Shown here piece by piece: positions 22,817 through 32,500 of a stretch of 64,000 bases of DNA. Position numbers and translations under genes: made by a program. Position 1 is the first letter of the stretch. Each line of letters opens with the position of its first letter. The notes under the pieces were generated by a model, which ran no database searches, was not told the origin of the DNA, and saw nothing but the letters and a program-made list of their open reading frames with translations. This DNA is from Pedobacter montanisoli (GTDB lineage Bacteria; Bacteroidota; Bacteroidia; Sphingobacteriales; Sphingobacteriaceae): the NCBI RefSeq assembly GCF_022809115.1, contig NZ_JALGBH010000002.1, forward strand, positions 558,001 through 622,000, written 5' to 3'.

Positions 22817-24952
22817 ATGGAAAAGTCAGCACCTATATCTTATTTTTTTGCAGATCCTATGACCTTCTCACAGGAAGAGTGGCAGGCTTTTGGTCCGAGG
22901 GGTAGCAATGCGTTAGAAAAAGCCAATCAATTTAGCCTTACTGCTGTTTTTAGAACCTGGGAAAATTATGTAACCAATGCTTATGCCATTTGCAGAGGCG
23001 TGGTGCTGGTGCAGCCTCAAACAGATAACGCTGATCTGGTTAATCTGATCTTGCGTCCTTTTGATCAGCCTTTTCCGGGCATTAAGGTAAAATATTTCGT
23101 ATATAGGGGATTGCGTAAGGGAGATTTTTTTGATAACAATAATAAGGTACTGACTTCTAGTGAAAACACCTCAGATTTTATCCATAAGATCAATACCAGC
23201 TTTGCCAGTTTCTATACCAGTAGGGGGCAGGCTGTTCCCGATTTTCTGGCCAAATATATAGGCTATGACCCTGTTAACCAGCCTGGAACTATGTTGCTGG
23301 ATGATCTTTTCTTTAAACAAGCTACTTATACCAACAATACCGAAGATCCGGATATGGCTTTTGAACTGCCTTTAATACAAGGCGGTGCCTCTTTGGGCCG
23401 GTTTGTAGATAACAATGTTTTTGGCGTAGATGTAGTGCTTGATTATGGCGATTTTCGCGAACCTAGCGATGATGCCAGATTTGTATTTAATCTTGAATAC
23501 GCCCGTTTATGGCGGGCAGAACTCAATATCTGGGACACCATAGGTACCGGAGCACTACGTTTGCGCCGTATGGAGCAGGTCCTGCAGTTTATTGATGTTG
23601 TTGCTTTTTATGGTGCTCATGCTGCAGGTGGTATTGTAAAAGCCAGAATTTCTGGCCAGTGGCATAACAAAACCGCAAATGATATTTATACCGATTTGCT
23701 GAGTATTTTATACACCAAGCACCGTTGGTATATTTATATACAGGGCGACCGTACCCGGTCTTATAATTTTTATGGCAATTATGTAGTTAGTGATACCAAC
23801 AGCAATGATCTTAAAAAAGGTTATACGGAAAATGCCATTAGCGAAACCATTTACCGCACCAATGAATGGCCTGTATTGATAGATGAAGATGCACGCTTGC
23901 ATAGCGAAAATATCAATCGTTTGTACCTGCAGTTTACCAAAACCCCTAATAACCAAAACGCCATGTTTTATGCGCAGCTCGGCAATGTGGTAAATGCACA
24001 GCATAATAATTTTTGCGATGCGATAAATCTTTCACTGCCCGATGATGTGGACGGAACGCCTGCAGAGTGGACAAGACCTTTACAGTTAACCGTTCCGGCT
24101 ATAGAAGACAGTGGCAATAAATACAATATTGCTTCTTTTGCTATACTGTTTTATCAAGGAAAAGATTATGACTTATTCTTTGGTGATTCAGATATAACAT
24201 TTTTTCCAAGTTATATTGATGATGTTTTTGAAGGAGTTGACGCTAGCCCTTTATATAAGACAGATAAAGTTCTTTTAAGTAAATCTGTATCAATAAACAA
24301 AATTAGACTTATCAATATAAGACAAGAAAATACTCCAAATCTTATAGTTGCTGTGGGTATAATTATTTTACAAGATATCATCTCGTCGCTAACCGAACAG
24401 ATGAGTAGAGTAAGCTATTTAAGTGAAACCATAGATATACTAAATGATCAAATAGATCCTATAAATATGGGAGTAATGAGCAATGGAACATCTTCTTCCA
24501 TAATTAGTAAGGAAGGAGAATATTCAATTTCTGAGCTTCTTCCCATTTTTGAAACAATAGACTTTACTGATAATGATATTCAAGTAAATGGATTAATATT
24601 AAGTAGAAATAATCAGATCAAAACCAATTTTGTATTAGGGATAAGTAAACAGGAAAATGAAATTCTTTTATCTGCCATAGAAAACACAAATGTGAATAAC
24701 GTCAAAATAATATTATTACCATATTATAAAGAAGAAGATATTATATCTGATAGTGATATTTATAAAAAATACACACTGTCTTTGTCAGTAGAAACATTTC
24801 TGGGTCGACTTTCAATTCTATCTCTTTCAGAAGAAATAATAGTTTATTCTTTAGATGAACATGTCTATTTTTCAAAAGATTACAGCAAATATGTAGAACA
24901 GGTTAGCAGTATTAAGGGAAATATTAATTACGAAGAAGACTATTCGATATGA
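22817..24952 (+). CDS. Large hypothetical protein (711 aa), first gene of the toxin-like operon
   Basis: Not a family I recognise. No signal peptide. Residues 1-430 are rich in aromatic residues and have mixed alpha/beta character (SYFFADPMTFSQEEW at the start; KVKYFVYRGLRKGDFFDN near 95; WPVLIDEDARLHSENINRLYLQF around 355-380). From about residue 434 (base 24120) the DNA becomes visibly richer in A/T and the protein turns into an Ile/Ser/Asp-rich sequence (SEEIIVYSLDEHVYFSKDYSKY near the end). The stop overlaps the next start as ATGA, so it is coupled to the 979-aa gene. It may be an adaptor or cargo carrier for that protein; this is inferred from coupling only. Confidence 0.8.
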   Translation: MEKSAPISYFFADPMTFSQEEWQAFGPRGSNALEKANQFSLTAVFRTWENYVTNAYAICRGVVLVQPQTDNADLVNLILRPFDQPFPGIKVKYFVYRGLRKGDFFDNNNKVLTSSENTSDFIHKINTSFASFYTSRGQAVPDFLAKYIGYDPVNQPGTMLLDDLFFKQATYTNNTEDPDMAFELPLIQGGASLGRFVDNNVFGVDVVLDYGDFREPSDDARFVFNLEYARLWRAELNIWDTIGTGALRLRRMEQVLQFIDVVAFYGAHAAGGIVKARISGQWHNKTANDIYTDLLSILYTKHRWYIYIQGDRTRSYNFYGNYVVSDTNSNDLKKGYTENAISETIYRTNEWPVLIDEDARLHSENINRLYLQFTKTPNNQNAMFYAQLGNVVNAQHNNFCDAINLSLPDDVDGTPAEWTRPLQLTVPAIEDSGNKYNIASFAILFYQGKDYDLFFGDSDITFFPSYIDDVFEGVDASPLYKTDKVLLSKSVSINKIRLINIRQENTPNLIVAVGIIILQDIISSLTEQMSRVSYLSETIDILNDQIDPINMGVMSNGTSSSIISKEGEYSISELLPIFETIDFTDNDIQVNGLILSRNNQIKTNFVLGISKQENEILLSAIENTNVNNVKIILLPYYKEEDIISDSDIYKKYTLSLSVETFLGRLSILSLSEEIIVYSLDEHVYFSKDYSKYVEQVSSIKGNINYEEDYSI

Positions 24953-27888
24953 GTAACTACGCAGTCGTACTACAACATAATAACTTAGTCGTTAAATCTT
25001 CCAACTTTGGCGAATTAAGTAATCTTGGTTTTACTCTTAATGGCAAAGTTGCTTCTTTTATTTATAATGAAGTAAAATATATTGCAATTTATGTGTATTC
25101 TACCCAAGAATTTATCGCATATGCTGAAGAAGTAAAATTTAAAGTTCTAATGGACAACATCAAGAAGGTAAAAGGAACTGATTATTCAGGTGTTGATATT
25201 AAGCTTTGGAAAAATAAAGATACTTCTATAGATATTACATTTAAGAATTATTCCGAATTAGTTCAAGCGCAACCAAACGATCAGATTTATGGAGCATTAA
25301 GAGATGATAGTGGATTATGTTATAATTTTCATATTTGGAATTATATACCGCCTTATAATGGCCCAAAAAACCCACAATTGGCTCCGGGAAGAGATGAAAG
25401 TAATCGCTTTAGATGTGAAAGCTTAGATAGTAGCCCATTTGCTAAAAACTTCTTTGAAACGTATAAAGATTTTGATTTTTATGATGGTGGCGTAGTATCT
25501 AAAGACAAAAGACTGGTAGCAGACGTTGCTTCATTAATGAAGAATACCAACGAGCAGATGCTATTGGCTTTTAACAAATTTACAGAAATAGCACAAAATG
25601 TGGGCCCTTTTAAATTTACCCAAGATTTTGATGGCAGTTATTCCAAAAGGGAACTTTTAGATTATAAAAAAGGATTAGAGAGGTGGATACAAATATATAA
25701 AGAGCATCAGGATCAGCTAGTAAAACTTACTGAACCTGAACAAATGTACATTGCTTGCAATCTACTCTTTAAATATAACATGTTAACGCTTTTTGATGTT
25801 GATCAGAAAATATTGATGTTAAAAGTTTTATGTAGAGATGGCCTTTCTGATTTGTTCTTCGTTTCCCCAAATGGAGATTACCAGGAACGGGAGACCTTAG
25901 CCTTAAAAATACTCTTGTCTATTACTCCTCAACAATATGATTCATTCTTAAAAAAACTCATATCTACCAGATTAAAAGTAAAGAGCAACATCGGCACAGC
26001 AACTATGCCTAAAATCGTTGATGTATCTATTACTTTATATAAACAATTGTTTAAGAAAATTGATGATTTTTTTGGCAAGCCCAATTTTACAGCTTTTGTA
26101 AAAGAATTGAATAAAATGGTGTTGATAAATAACAATATCCCACCAGAATCTACAATTCCCTATACAGACCAAGAAATTAAAACCAAATCAAAAGGTCAGT
26201 TTTTTTGGGGATCAATAAATGATCTTAAGGAAAAAAATAAAAAAAATAATGTTAAATATGAAATTGTAACAAATACTGATAGTAATATAGAATTTAGTGA
26301 AACTTATTGTATAAAATCCGCGCTTGTTGAGATGGCCATCACTTCTGTAGGTCCAGGCGTTCCTGTTTCTGGTGGATATTACAAGAAATGTTTACAAAAT
26401 CAAACTAATTATTTTACGCTAGAGCATTTTGATATTGTTTTTATTACATTTTATGAAAACCCTTCTTTTGTTGACAATAATCCTAATAATCAATATCAGG
26501 GCAAAAGTTTCTTTACTTTTGCGGGATATGTAGATTATTTGCTTGAAAAAGAAAAAACAGAAACAATACTTGATGTTTTAAACACCACTCTTTTTGCATT
26601 AACATTAGCAGTTGGCATAGGAGAAGTTGTTGCTGCTGTTCGTTCGGCACAGGTAGTACGGTTTATTGTAGGGGCCGTTATGGTAACGGGAGATACTTCT
26701 CAATATTTAACATCTAGTTCTGCCTTTGTTGCCTATTTACAAGAACGCTACCCCGAAGATTTTCAGGACATTCTTGATGTGATGCGAACTGCTGGAATTT
26801 TAGCTTCCATAGGTTCAGGTACGGTAATAGGTTCAGGTATATTTAAACGTTATACAAAAATAGAAGCTGCCCGTTTTTGGGCCATAGGTGAAAGAGTATT
26901 GGAAGATACTACATTGGCATCGAAACTTACCCAGAACGAACGAGTTATTTTAGAAGAGGGTATTAAACGATTTAAAGATGGAGCTTTTCCCGTAAGGTAC
27001 ACACCTGAAGTTATCTCTGAAGTAAGGACAACTGAGGGTATAATGAAATTTTATGATGATTTAATTTTAAGAGGAGAAATAGAGATTTTAGATGAAGCTA
27101 ATAAAGCTAGATTCTTGAATTATTTTTCTGATTTACCTGATGATATGGTAGCCCTTCTTAAACAGGTTCCTAGTGCTCCTATTGTTTTTGGTAAGATAGA
27201 TGAAGCAGGACAACTTTTAATAAAGATAGATTCTCAGATTTGGTTAAAATCCTTCAAGGCAAGAGGATATCTTAAAATTAAAGATTATGAAGAAGTAGCT
27301 CAGCTATTTAGTAAGGAATTTAGTGCAGCTTATGAAACTTCTGCAGTACCTGGAGTTAAATGGGTTGTGGATGGGACACCAGATGTGAGCGCTTTAGTTG
27401 CTGCTAACAATATAGCAAACAATAGTTCTGATATAAGTATAATTTGTTCAAACTATAATGTACCATTAGAAGTAATGACAAAAGTTAAAAATCATTTTTG
27501 GATAGAGGAACATTTTATTTTAGTAGAAAATGGAACTTATCAAATTGGTCGTTTTGAAAGAACACTTGAAGATATTATAGAATGGAACGATGCTATTAAT
27601 AACACCTTAGATGAAACTAGAAAAATACTTTTCAAACGATTATTAGTACATGAATATATAGAAGCTAAACTGATGGAAAATGGATTGAGTTTTAGAGCCT
27701 TAGATAAGTATCTAAATACGACTGTTTCAGATATAGGAGCTCATGAGATGTCCCCAATTATAAGTTCTGGTAATTACCTCCAATTAAATAGAAGAGTTGA
27801 GCTAGGTTATCCTCCTTCACCTAATTTAGATGACTTCTCAAATCTAGATAATATAGTAAATTGGTTTATTGATTTTTATAAATTATGA
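24949..27888 (+). CDS. Putative polymorphic toxin: large carrier region, hydrophobic middle and C-terminal HExxE metallopeptidase-like domain
   Basis: A 979-aa protein with no signal peptide. Residues 1-480 form a long mixed region. Residues 538-590 are hydrophobic (LFALTLAVGIGEVVAAV, then VVRFIVGAVMVTG), as in pre-toxin segments of polymorphic toxins. The C-terminal 100 residues carry H901-E902-Y903-I904-E905 (RLLVHEYIEAKL) and H932 in GAHEMSP, an HExxE...AH arrangement I associate with zincin-like toxin domains. Both ends are coupled by ATGA overlaps: to the 711-aa gene before and a 201-aa putative immunity gene after. Composition is A/T-rich against its flanks. The toxin call is an inference from architecture; the target is unknown. 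Confidence 0.7.
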   Translation: MSNYAVVLQHNNLVVKSSNFGELSNLGFTLNGKVASFIYNEVKYIAIYVYSTQEFIAYAEEVKFKVLMDNIKKVKGTDYSGVDIKLWKNKDTSIDITFKNYSELVQAQPNDQIYGALRDDSGLCYNFHIWNYIPPYNGPKNPQLAPGRDESNRFRCESLDSSPFAKNFFETYKDFDFYDGGVVSKDKRLVADVASLMKNTNEQMLLAFNKFTEIAQNVGPFKFTQDFDGSYSKRELLDYKKGLERWIQIYKEHQDQLVKLTEPEQMYIACNLLFKYNMLTLFDVDQKILMLKVLCRDGLSDLFFVSPNGDYQERETLALKILLSITPQQYDSFLKKLISTRLKVKSNIGTATMPKIVDVSITLYKQLFKKIDDFFGKPNFTAFVKELNKMVLINNNIPPESTIPYTDQEIKTKSKGQFFWGSINDLKEKNKKNNVKYEIVTNTDSNIEFSETYCIKSALVEMAITSVGPGVPVSGGYYKKCLQNQTNYFTLEHFDIVFITFYENPSFVDNNPNNQYQGKSFFTFAGYVDYLLEKEKTETILDVLNTTLFALTLAVGIGEVVAAVRSAQVVRFIVGAVMVTGDTSQYLTSSSAFVAYLQERYPEDFQDILDVMRTAGILASIGSGTVIGSGIFKRYTKIEAARFWAIGERVLEDTTLASKLTQNERVILEEGIKRFKDGAFPVRYTPEVISEVRTTEGIMKFYDDLILRGEIEILDEANKARFLNYFSDLPDDMVALLKQVPSAPIVFGKIDEAGQLLIKIDSQIWLKSFKARGYLKIKDYEEVAQLFSKEFSAAYETSAVPGVKWVVDGTPDVSALVAANNIANNSSDISIICSNYNVPLEVMTKVKNHFWIEEHFILVENGTYQIGRFERTLEDIIEWNDAINNTLDETRKILFKRLLVHEYIEAKLMENGLSFRALDKYLNTTVSDIGAHEMSPIISSGNYLQLNRRVELGYPPSPNLDDFSNLDNIVNWFIDFYKL

Positions 27889-28490
27889 ATATAACAAGAA
27901 AATATAATATTGAATTAGAAAAATTGTCTATTATAAAGACCATTGAAAAAAGAGAATTCAGTTTTTCAAAGATTTTGCTATTTAGAGAGTATCAATCAAG
28001 ACTTTATAACTGGAAACTTGCTCTAAAATTCGATGGTAATGATTTTTTTAATAAAAGAAAAAGTTATCATAATCTTTTCCTAGATATTAATCCTCCTTGG
28101 TTTAATGAATTAATAACAGAGGAGAAACTAATAATGGATTTAAATAATATGGGGTTAGATTATTTCTATGTAGGTCCTAGGGAATATATGTCTTTATTTC
28201 TAACACTATTTGTTAATTGGGAAATTTTCAAATCGGAAAAGGAAATTAAAGATTTAAGTATTCTTCCTCACCCTTATGAAACCTTGTTTATACTATTGAA
28301 AAGAGGGGGGCTGATTTATAGATCAGATAACAAATTTGTAATAAACGACATAACTTATTTAAAATATGATAATCAGTTTGTTTTGCCTTCAATTGCTGAT
28401 AATTTCTTAGATTTTGTTGATAGTAAATGCTCTGATTTTCCTAATCAAGAGAAAGTTAATGAGTTATGGGAAGAATATAATTCTCTATAA
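27885..28490 (+). CDS. Putative immunity protein to the upstream toxin-like protein
   Basis: A 201-aa soluble protein with no signal, no membrane segment and no recognisable domain. It starts inside the stop codon of the 979-aa gene (ATGA), has the same A/T-rich composition, and is rich in Phe, Leu and charged residues (SRLYNWKLALKFDGNDFFNKR; LFLDINPPWFNELI). Size, position and tight coupling fit a cognate immunity protein. Alternative: a small accessory subunit. After its stop the composition changes again at the transposase-associated repeats. Confidence 0.6.
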   Translation: MNITRKYNIELEKLSIIKTIEKREFSFSKILLFREYQSRLYNWKLALKFDGNDFFNKRKSYHNLFLDINPPWFNELITEEKLIMDLNNMGLDYFYVGPREYMSLFLTLFVNWEIFKSEKEIKDLSILPHPYETLFILLKRGGLIYRSDNKFVINDITYLKYDNQFVLPSIADNFLDFVDSKCSDFPNQEKVNELWEEYNSL

Positions 28491-28492
28491 AT

Positions 28493-28530
28493 GATTTACA
28501 ATACATTTCTACCCCCCCCCTTATACTGGC
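28493..28530 (+). repeat. Direct repeat with poly-C tract, left copy
   Basis: A block of about 38 bp that contains nine consecutive C and ends TTATACTGGC. It recurs with two single-base gaps or insertions at 29283-29320, in the same orientation, on the other side of the transposase gene; a 12-bp piece repeats a third time at 29322-29333. Confidence 0.85.
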
Positions 28531-28540
28531 GTACCCTCTT

Positions 28541-28572
28541 GGTTTAAGTGTTCGCTTGCGGTCACTTAAATC
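28541..28572 (+). repeat. REP-type hairpin, left of transposase
   Basis: TTTAAGTG-N12-CACTTAAA stem-loop. Its sequence reappears in inverted orientation at 29245-29276. Single-strand-acting Y1 transposases recognise such subterminal hairpins. Confidence 0.7.
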
Positions 28573-28656
28573 TAAAATGAGAACCGAAGACTTAGTCTGG
28601 TAATAGCAGCAGCAAAGGCAATGAAAAAGGCAAGTAAAAGCCGTAAAAAATAAGAG

Positions 28657-29208
28657 ATGGCAACAAGGTACAGGTTTGGAGATAATAGCCTGCCGCATTT
28701 TATAACTTTTGCGGTGGTAAACTGGATAGATGTATTTAGCCGGGAGTGTTACAGGGAAATAGTGGTAGAAAGCCTAAAGTTCTGTATTGCCGAAAAAGGC
28801 CTGAACCTAAATGCTTGGATAATTATGAGCAACCACATCCACTTAATTGCTTCTGCCAAAGAGGGCTTTGAACTTACAGCTATTATTAGAGATTTAAAGA
28901 AATATACAGCAAAAATGGTTATCTCGGAAATTGAAAATAACCAACGGGAGAGCAGAAAAGATTGGATGCTATGGATGTTTAAGCGTGCGGGAGCAAGAAA
29001 CAGCAATAACAAGGTATACCAATTTTGGCAACAGGACAACCACCCGATAGAATTAAGTACAAATAAGATGATAGAACAGAGATTGAACTACCTGCATGAG
29101 AACCCTGTAACATCGGGCCTGGTTACCGAGGCCCAATATTATAAGTACAGTAGCGCAACAGATTATTACGAAGAAGGGAGGGGACTTGTACCTATATTGT
29201 TTATGTAG
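28657..29208 (+). CDS. REP-associated tyrosine (Y1/HUH) transposase
   Basis: A 183-aa IS200-like nuclease of the TnpA-REP group. The HUH metal site is at H60-I61-H62 in SNHIHLIA. Other family marks are FAVVNWIDVFSRECY near the N-terminus, QFWQQDNHPIEL, and LNYLHENPVTSGLV followed by Tyr-rich YYKYSSATDYY, which should hold the catalytic tyrosine. Such proteins are usually domesticated single-copy genes that act on nearby hairpins, matching the REP-like stem-loops on both sides. It looks intact. Confidence 0.9.
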   Translation: MATRYRFGDNSLPHFITFAVVNWIDVFSRECYREIVVESLKFCIAEKGLNLNAWIIMSNHIHLIASAKEGFELTAIIRDLKKYTAKMVISEIENNQRESRKDWMLWMFKRAGARNSNNKVYQFWQQDNHPIELSTNKMIEQRLNYLHENPVTSGLVTEAQYYKYSSATDYYEEGRGLVPILFM

Positions 29209-29244
29209 TGCTGCATTCCGGTCTGGAGACCTGGTACACAGAAA

Positions 29245-29276
29245 GGATTTAAGCGGCCCTGCGGAACACTTAAACC
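29245..29276 (-). repeat. REP-type hairpin, right of transposase (inverted copy)
   Basis: Read on the minus strand it begins GGTTTAAGTGTTC like the left copy at 28541 and closes with CTTAAATCC, with a loop of different sequence. It forms its own stem-loop (TTTAAG...CTTAAA). Confidence 0.7.
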
Positions 29277-29282
29277 AAAGGG

Positions 29283-29320
29283 GATTTACATACATTTCTA
29301 CCCCCCCCCTTTATACTGGC
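29283..29320 (+). repeat. Direct repeat with poly-C tract, right copy
   Basis: Matches 28493-28530 with only tiny gaps, including the nine-C run. The remainder of the gap up to 29522 contains the remnant of a second transposase and no other gene. Confidence 0.85.
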
Positions 29321-29391
29321 CCCTTATACTGGCCCACACGTGCCGCGTATGCATATAAAAATTAAAAGATAAATGTAAACAGAATATTAAC

Positions 29392-29454
29392 ATGAGCCGC
29401 AAATACAAATTCCATAACAAAGAAGGGATGTACTTCGTAAGTTTTGCTTGGTAA
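29392..29454 (+). pseudogene. Remnant of a second REP-associated transposase
   Basis: ATG followed by SRKYKFHNKEGMYFVSFAW and a stop. This is the N-terminus typical of Bacteroidota TnpA-REP proteins (KYKFHNKEG then FVSFA), cut after 20 codons. The final codons (gcttggtaaactg) can be aligned to gcggtggtaaactgg of the intact copy at 28711 if bases are lost there, so a frameshift followed by deletion is likely. Confidence 0.65.
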
Positions 29455-29522
29455 ACTGCCAATACGTACAGTATTAAAACGCCAAACTATTTAAAAGTTT
29501 AACGCTATTAAGATAATTTAAT

Positions 29523-32500
29523 ATGTCAACCAAACCCGTAAGCCAAAGATATTACCCGGCCCTTTCAGAGCTGATCACGGTAGATGATCTGCCAGATTTT
29601 TTGCAATTTGCCGAGACCGGGTTAGAGAATTTGCTGAACCGTATTCACTATAAGAATTTCCAGTTTTCTAAAAGTGCCCGTGGCGATTCTGCTTTTTACA
29701 GCTTGGAGATTGTAACCAATAATCTGGGTTTGGATCTGCCTTTTGGTTTACGTTTGGTGCTTAACCCTTCTGCAGATGATGTAAATATTTCTTCTTTTCC
29801 TATTTCATTGCAGTACCAATGGGAGTTACTGGCTTTTTTACGCTCTTTTAAATTACAGAATTTTGCCTTTACACCCGAAGCTTTTTTCCAGTTAGGCCTG
29901 CGGATATTTAAAATTACCGAAGCTCAGGTAATTGCGCAGACCTTAAATTATTTTGTGGAAAGTGATGAGGGTACAGATGGCAAGTTTCAGGAGCTGATAG
30001 ATGCTATTAATGATTATTACCCTGCAGCTAACCTGAGTTTACCTACAGGAGAGGAACCAACGGTAGAAATCGTATCTAATCTAATTGCCAATAGCCCTGC
30101 TATTCCGGATAGTGTTGCGCAGGTTATGTTTCTGCTCTATGTTTTGCGTACAGATCTTGCAGAAACCAAACGCAACTTGGAGCAATTTTATGCTTTAATG
30201 GTACCAGATGGTATTGAGAATTACATCAGAAAACTGCTCAAACCCAAATTGCGTACCACATTAACGCTTTCGGCAGCTATTGAATTTCCAAACAATATTT
30301 TAAAACCGGTTACGCAGGCAGGTGTGCCTATTCCCAATACCAGATCGCTCTTTAAATTTGCCGAAGCCACTTTTTATGCAGATACCGAAGCAGGTATAGG
30401 TTCAGATATTACCTTAGCAGGATCTTTGTTACCTGCATATCCTGAAGCCTTGCACCAGATAGGCAATACGGGCCTTACCCTAAATTTTGATACGGCTAAA
30501 TTAGATCTGAGCCGTACCACCAATATTCCTGAAGCCGATGCGGCGGGTTACCCTGCTGATTTTACAGGATTATATGCCAAGCAGGTGGTTTTAGGTCTGC
30601 ACCGTTTTGGTGCAGAGAGTGCAGATGGAGAAAGTGCACAGATCAGGGCCGAAAATGTTTTTATTGGTACAGGAGGCATATCGGGTTTATTTGCATTAGA
30701 AAGTAATGGATTGCTCTGCAGAGACTTTGGCAAATTTAAAGCAGAGCTTAATCTTTTTCAGATGGAGTTTAAAATGGGCTCCATTGTACATTCAGATATT
30801 AGAGGAAAACTTACCTTAAATAAATTTAAACAGGACGATCTGCCTGCCGTTATAGATATACAGGCACAGATAAAAAATGATGGTAATTTTAATTTAACTG
30901 CAGTATCGCAGGATATCCCGCCAATTAACCTGCTTAATGTACTGGAGATTAAACTCACAAGCCTGCAATTAGGAAAAGAAGATAAAGGATATTATACGGA
31001 GGTAGCAGGTGTTTTAGATTTTACTGCCAATATACCTTTAATGGGCAAAGTGCTACCAAAAGGTATAGACATAAACAGGCTGCGGATATGGGATGATGGC
31101 AGTATGGAATTTGAGGGCGGAGGTAGTATTAAACTGTCTAAATCTTTCTTCCTGAAAATAGGACCTGTAAAACTGGAAGTAAGCAACATCAGTGTTGCGG
31201 CATATAAAGGAAAACATAACGGTGTAGAACGCAGTTACGGATACTTCAGCTTTGATGGTATGGTCAATACCGGTCGTGCAGGTATCAATACTTCTGGTAA
31301 TGGTATTAAATACTACTTTACCATTGATGATGGTGTTTTCCATTCGTTTTTAAGTGTAGATCGTTTAAATATAGACCTTACCATACCGGGAAATGTATCG
31401 AAAGAAAAAGCTGCTTTTATACTGAACGGTTATTTGAGCGCTGCGAACCCGGCAGTAGAAGGTTCGCAGGCTACTACAGAATATGCAGGTGCAATCAGTT
31501 TCAGTTTGCCGCGTATGCGTTTGGCCGGAAGCGGAGGTATGCGTTTAAATCCGTCTGTACCTGCATTTATTGTAGATATAGGCATGGAACTGCCTACGCC
31601 AATTTTACTGGGGGCAACAGGTTTGGGTATATACGGTTTTAGAGGGCTTATAGGCCAGCATTATTTACCTTCTAAACAGGCTACCACACCACCGCTCGCA
31701 GAAAATGCTACATGGTGGCAATATTATAAGGCCAAAAGTACTGTTACAAAACGTGAGGGTATAGAGATTGATAAGTTTGCAAGTAAATCGGGCTTCTCAT
31801 TAGGAGCAGGCGCTTCTATTGCTACTGCTTTTGATTCGGGTAAGATCTTTTCGAGTAAACTGTTTTTACTACTGGGCCTTCCAGATGTATTTTTATTACA
31901 GGGACAAGCCGCTATACTTCGTTCAAGAATTGGATTGACCGATCCAGCAGATCCACCGTTCAGCGCATTTATTTCTATAGATAGTAACGGCTTTGCCGCT
32001 GGTTTGGGGGTAGATTACAAACTGCCTGAAGACGGTGGCTTAAACGGAGCTATTTTATCCCTGTCGGGTAAAATGGAACTGGCTTTCTTCTTTAATAATG
32101 CTTCAGGATGGTATTTAAATCTGGGTAAAGACCAGCCGGAAAGTGAACGGATCAGGGCACGCATATTAACACTCTTTCAGGGCTATGCTTACCTGATGAT
32201 TTCATCAAAAGGTTTTAAAGTTGGTGCTGGCGCCCGTTTTGATTTTAACAGAAGTTTTGGCCCTGTAGCATTAGGCTTGGGTGCATGGCTTGATATGGGT
32301 GGCTCACTAAGCTTTAAACCAATACAGGTAGGTGCCTTTATACAGGTAGGTGGCTACGTGTATCTGAAAGTATGGAAAGCTAAAATAAGTTTATCTGTAC
32401 AGCTTGGTCTTGCAGTTGATGCCCCACATCCGTTTGTAATACAGGGTAGTATCCGCATCAGTTTCAAGGTAATTTTTGTAAGATTTAATATTAATCTTGA

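Larger units (their letters stand above)
28541..29333 (+). mobile_element. REP-associated transposase element
   Basis: The unit is made of a transposase gene (28657-29208), inverted REP-like hairpins on both sides (28541-28572 and 29245-29276), and a direct repeat of about 38 bp with a poly-C tract just outside and on the right (28493-28530 and 29283-29320). It lies between the putative immunity gene and the 2103-aa gene. The boundaries are approximate. Confidence 0.65.

Noticed and set aside
28501..29340. CRISPR array
   Set aside because: The repeated blocks near the transposase are only two full copies plus a fragment, about 790 bp apart with a gene between, not regular repeats with spacers.
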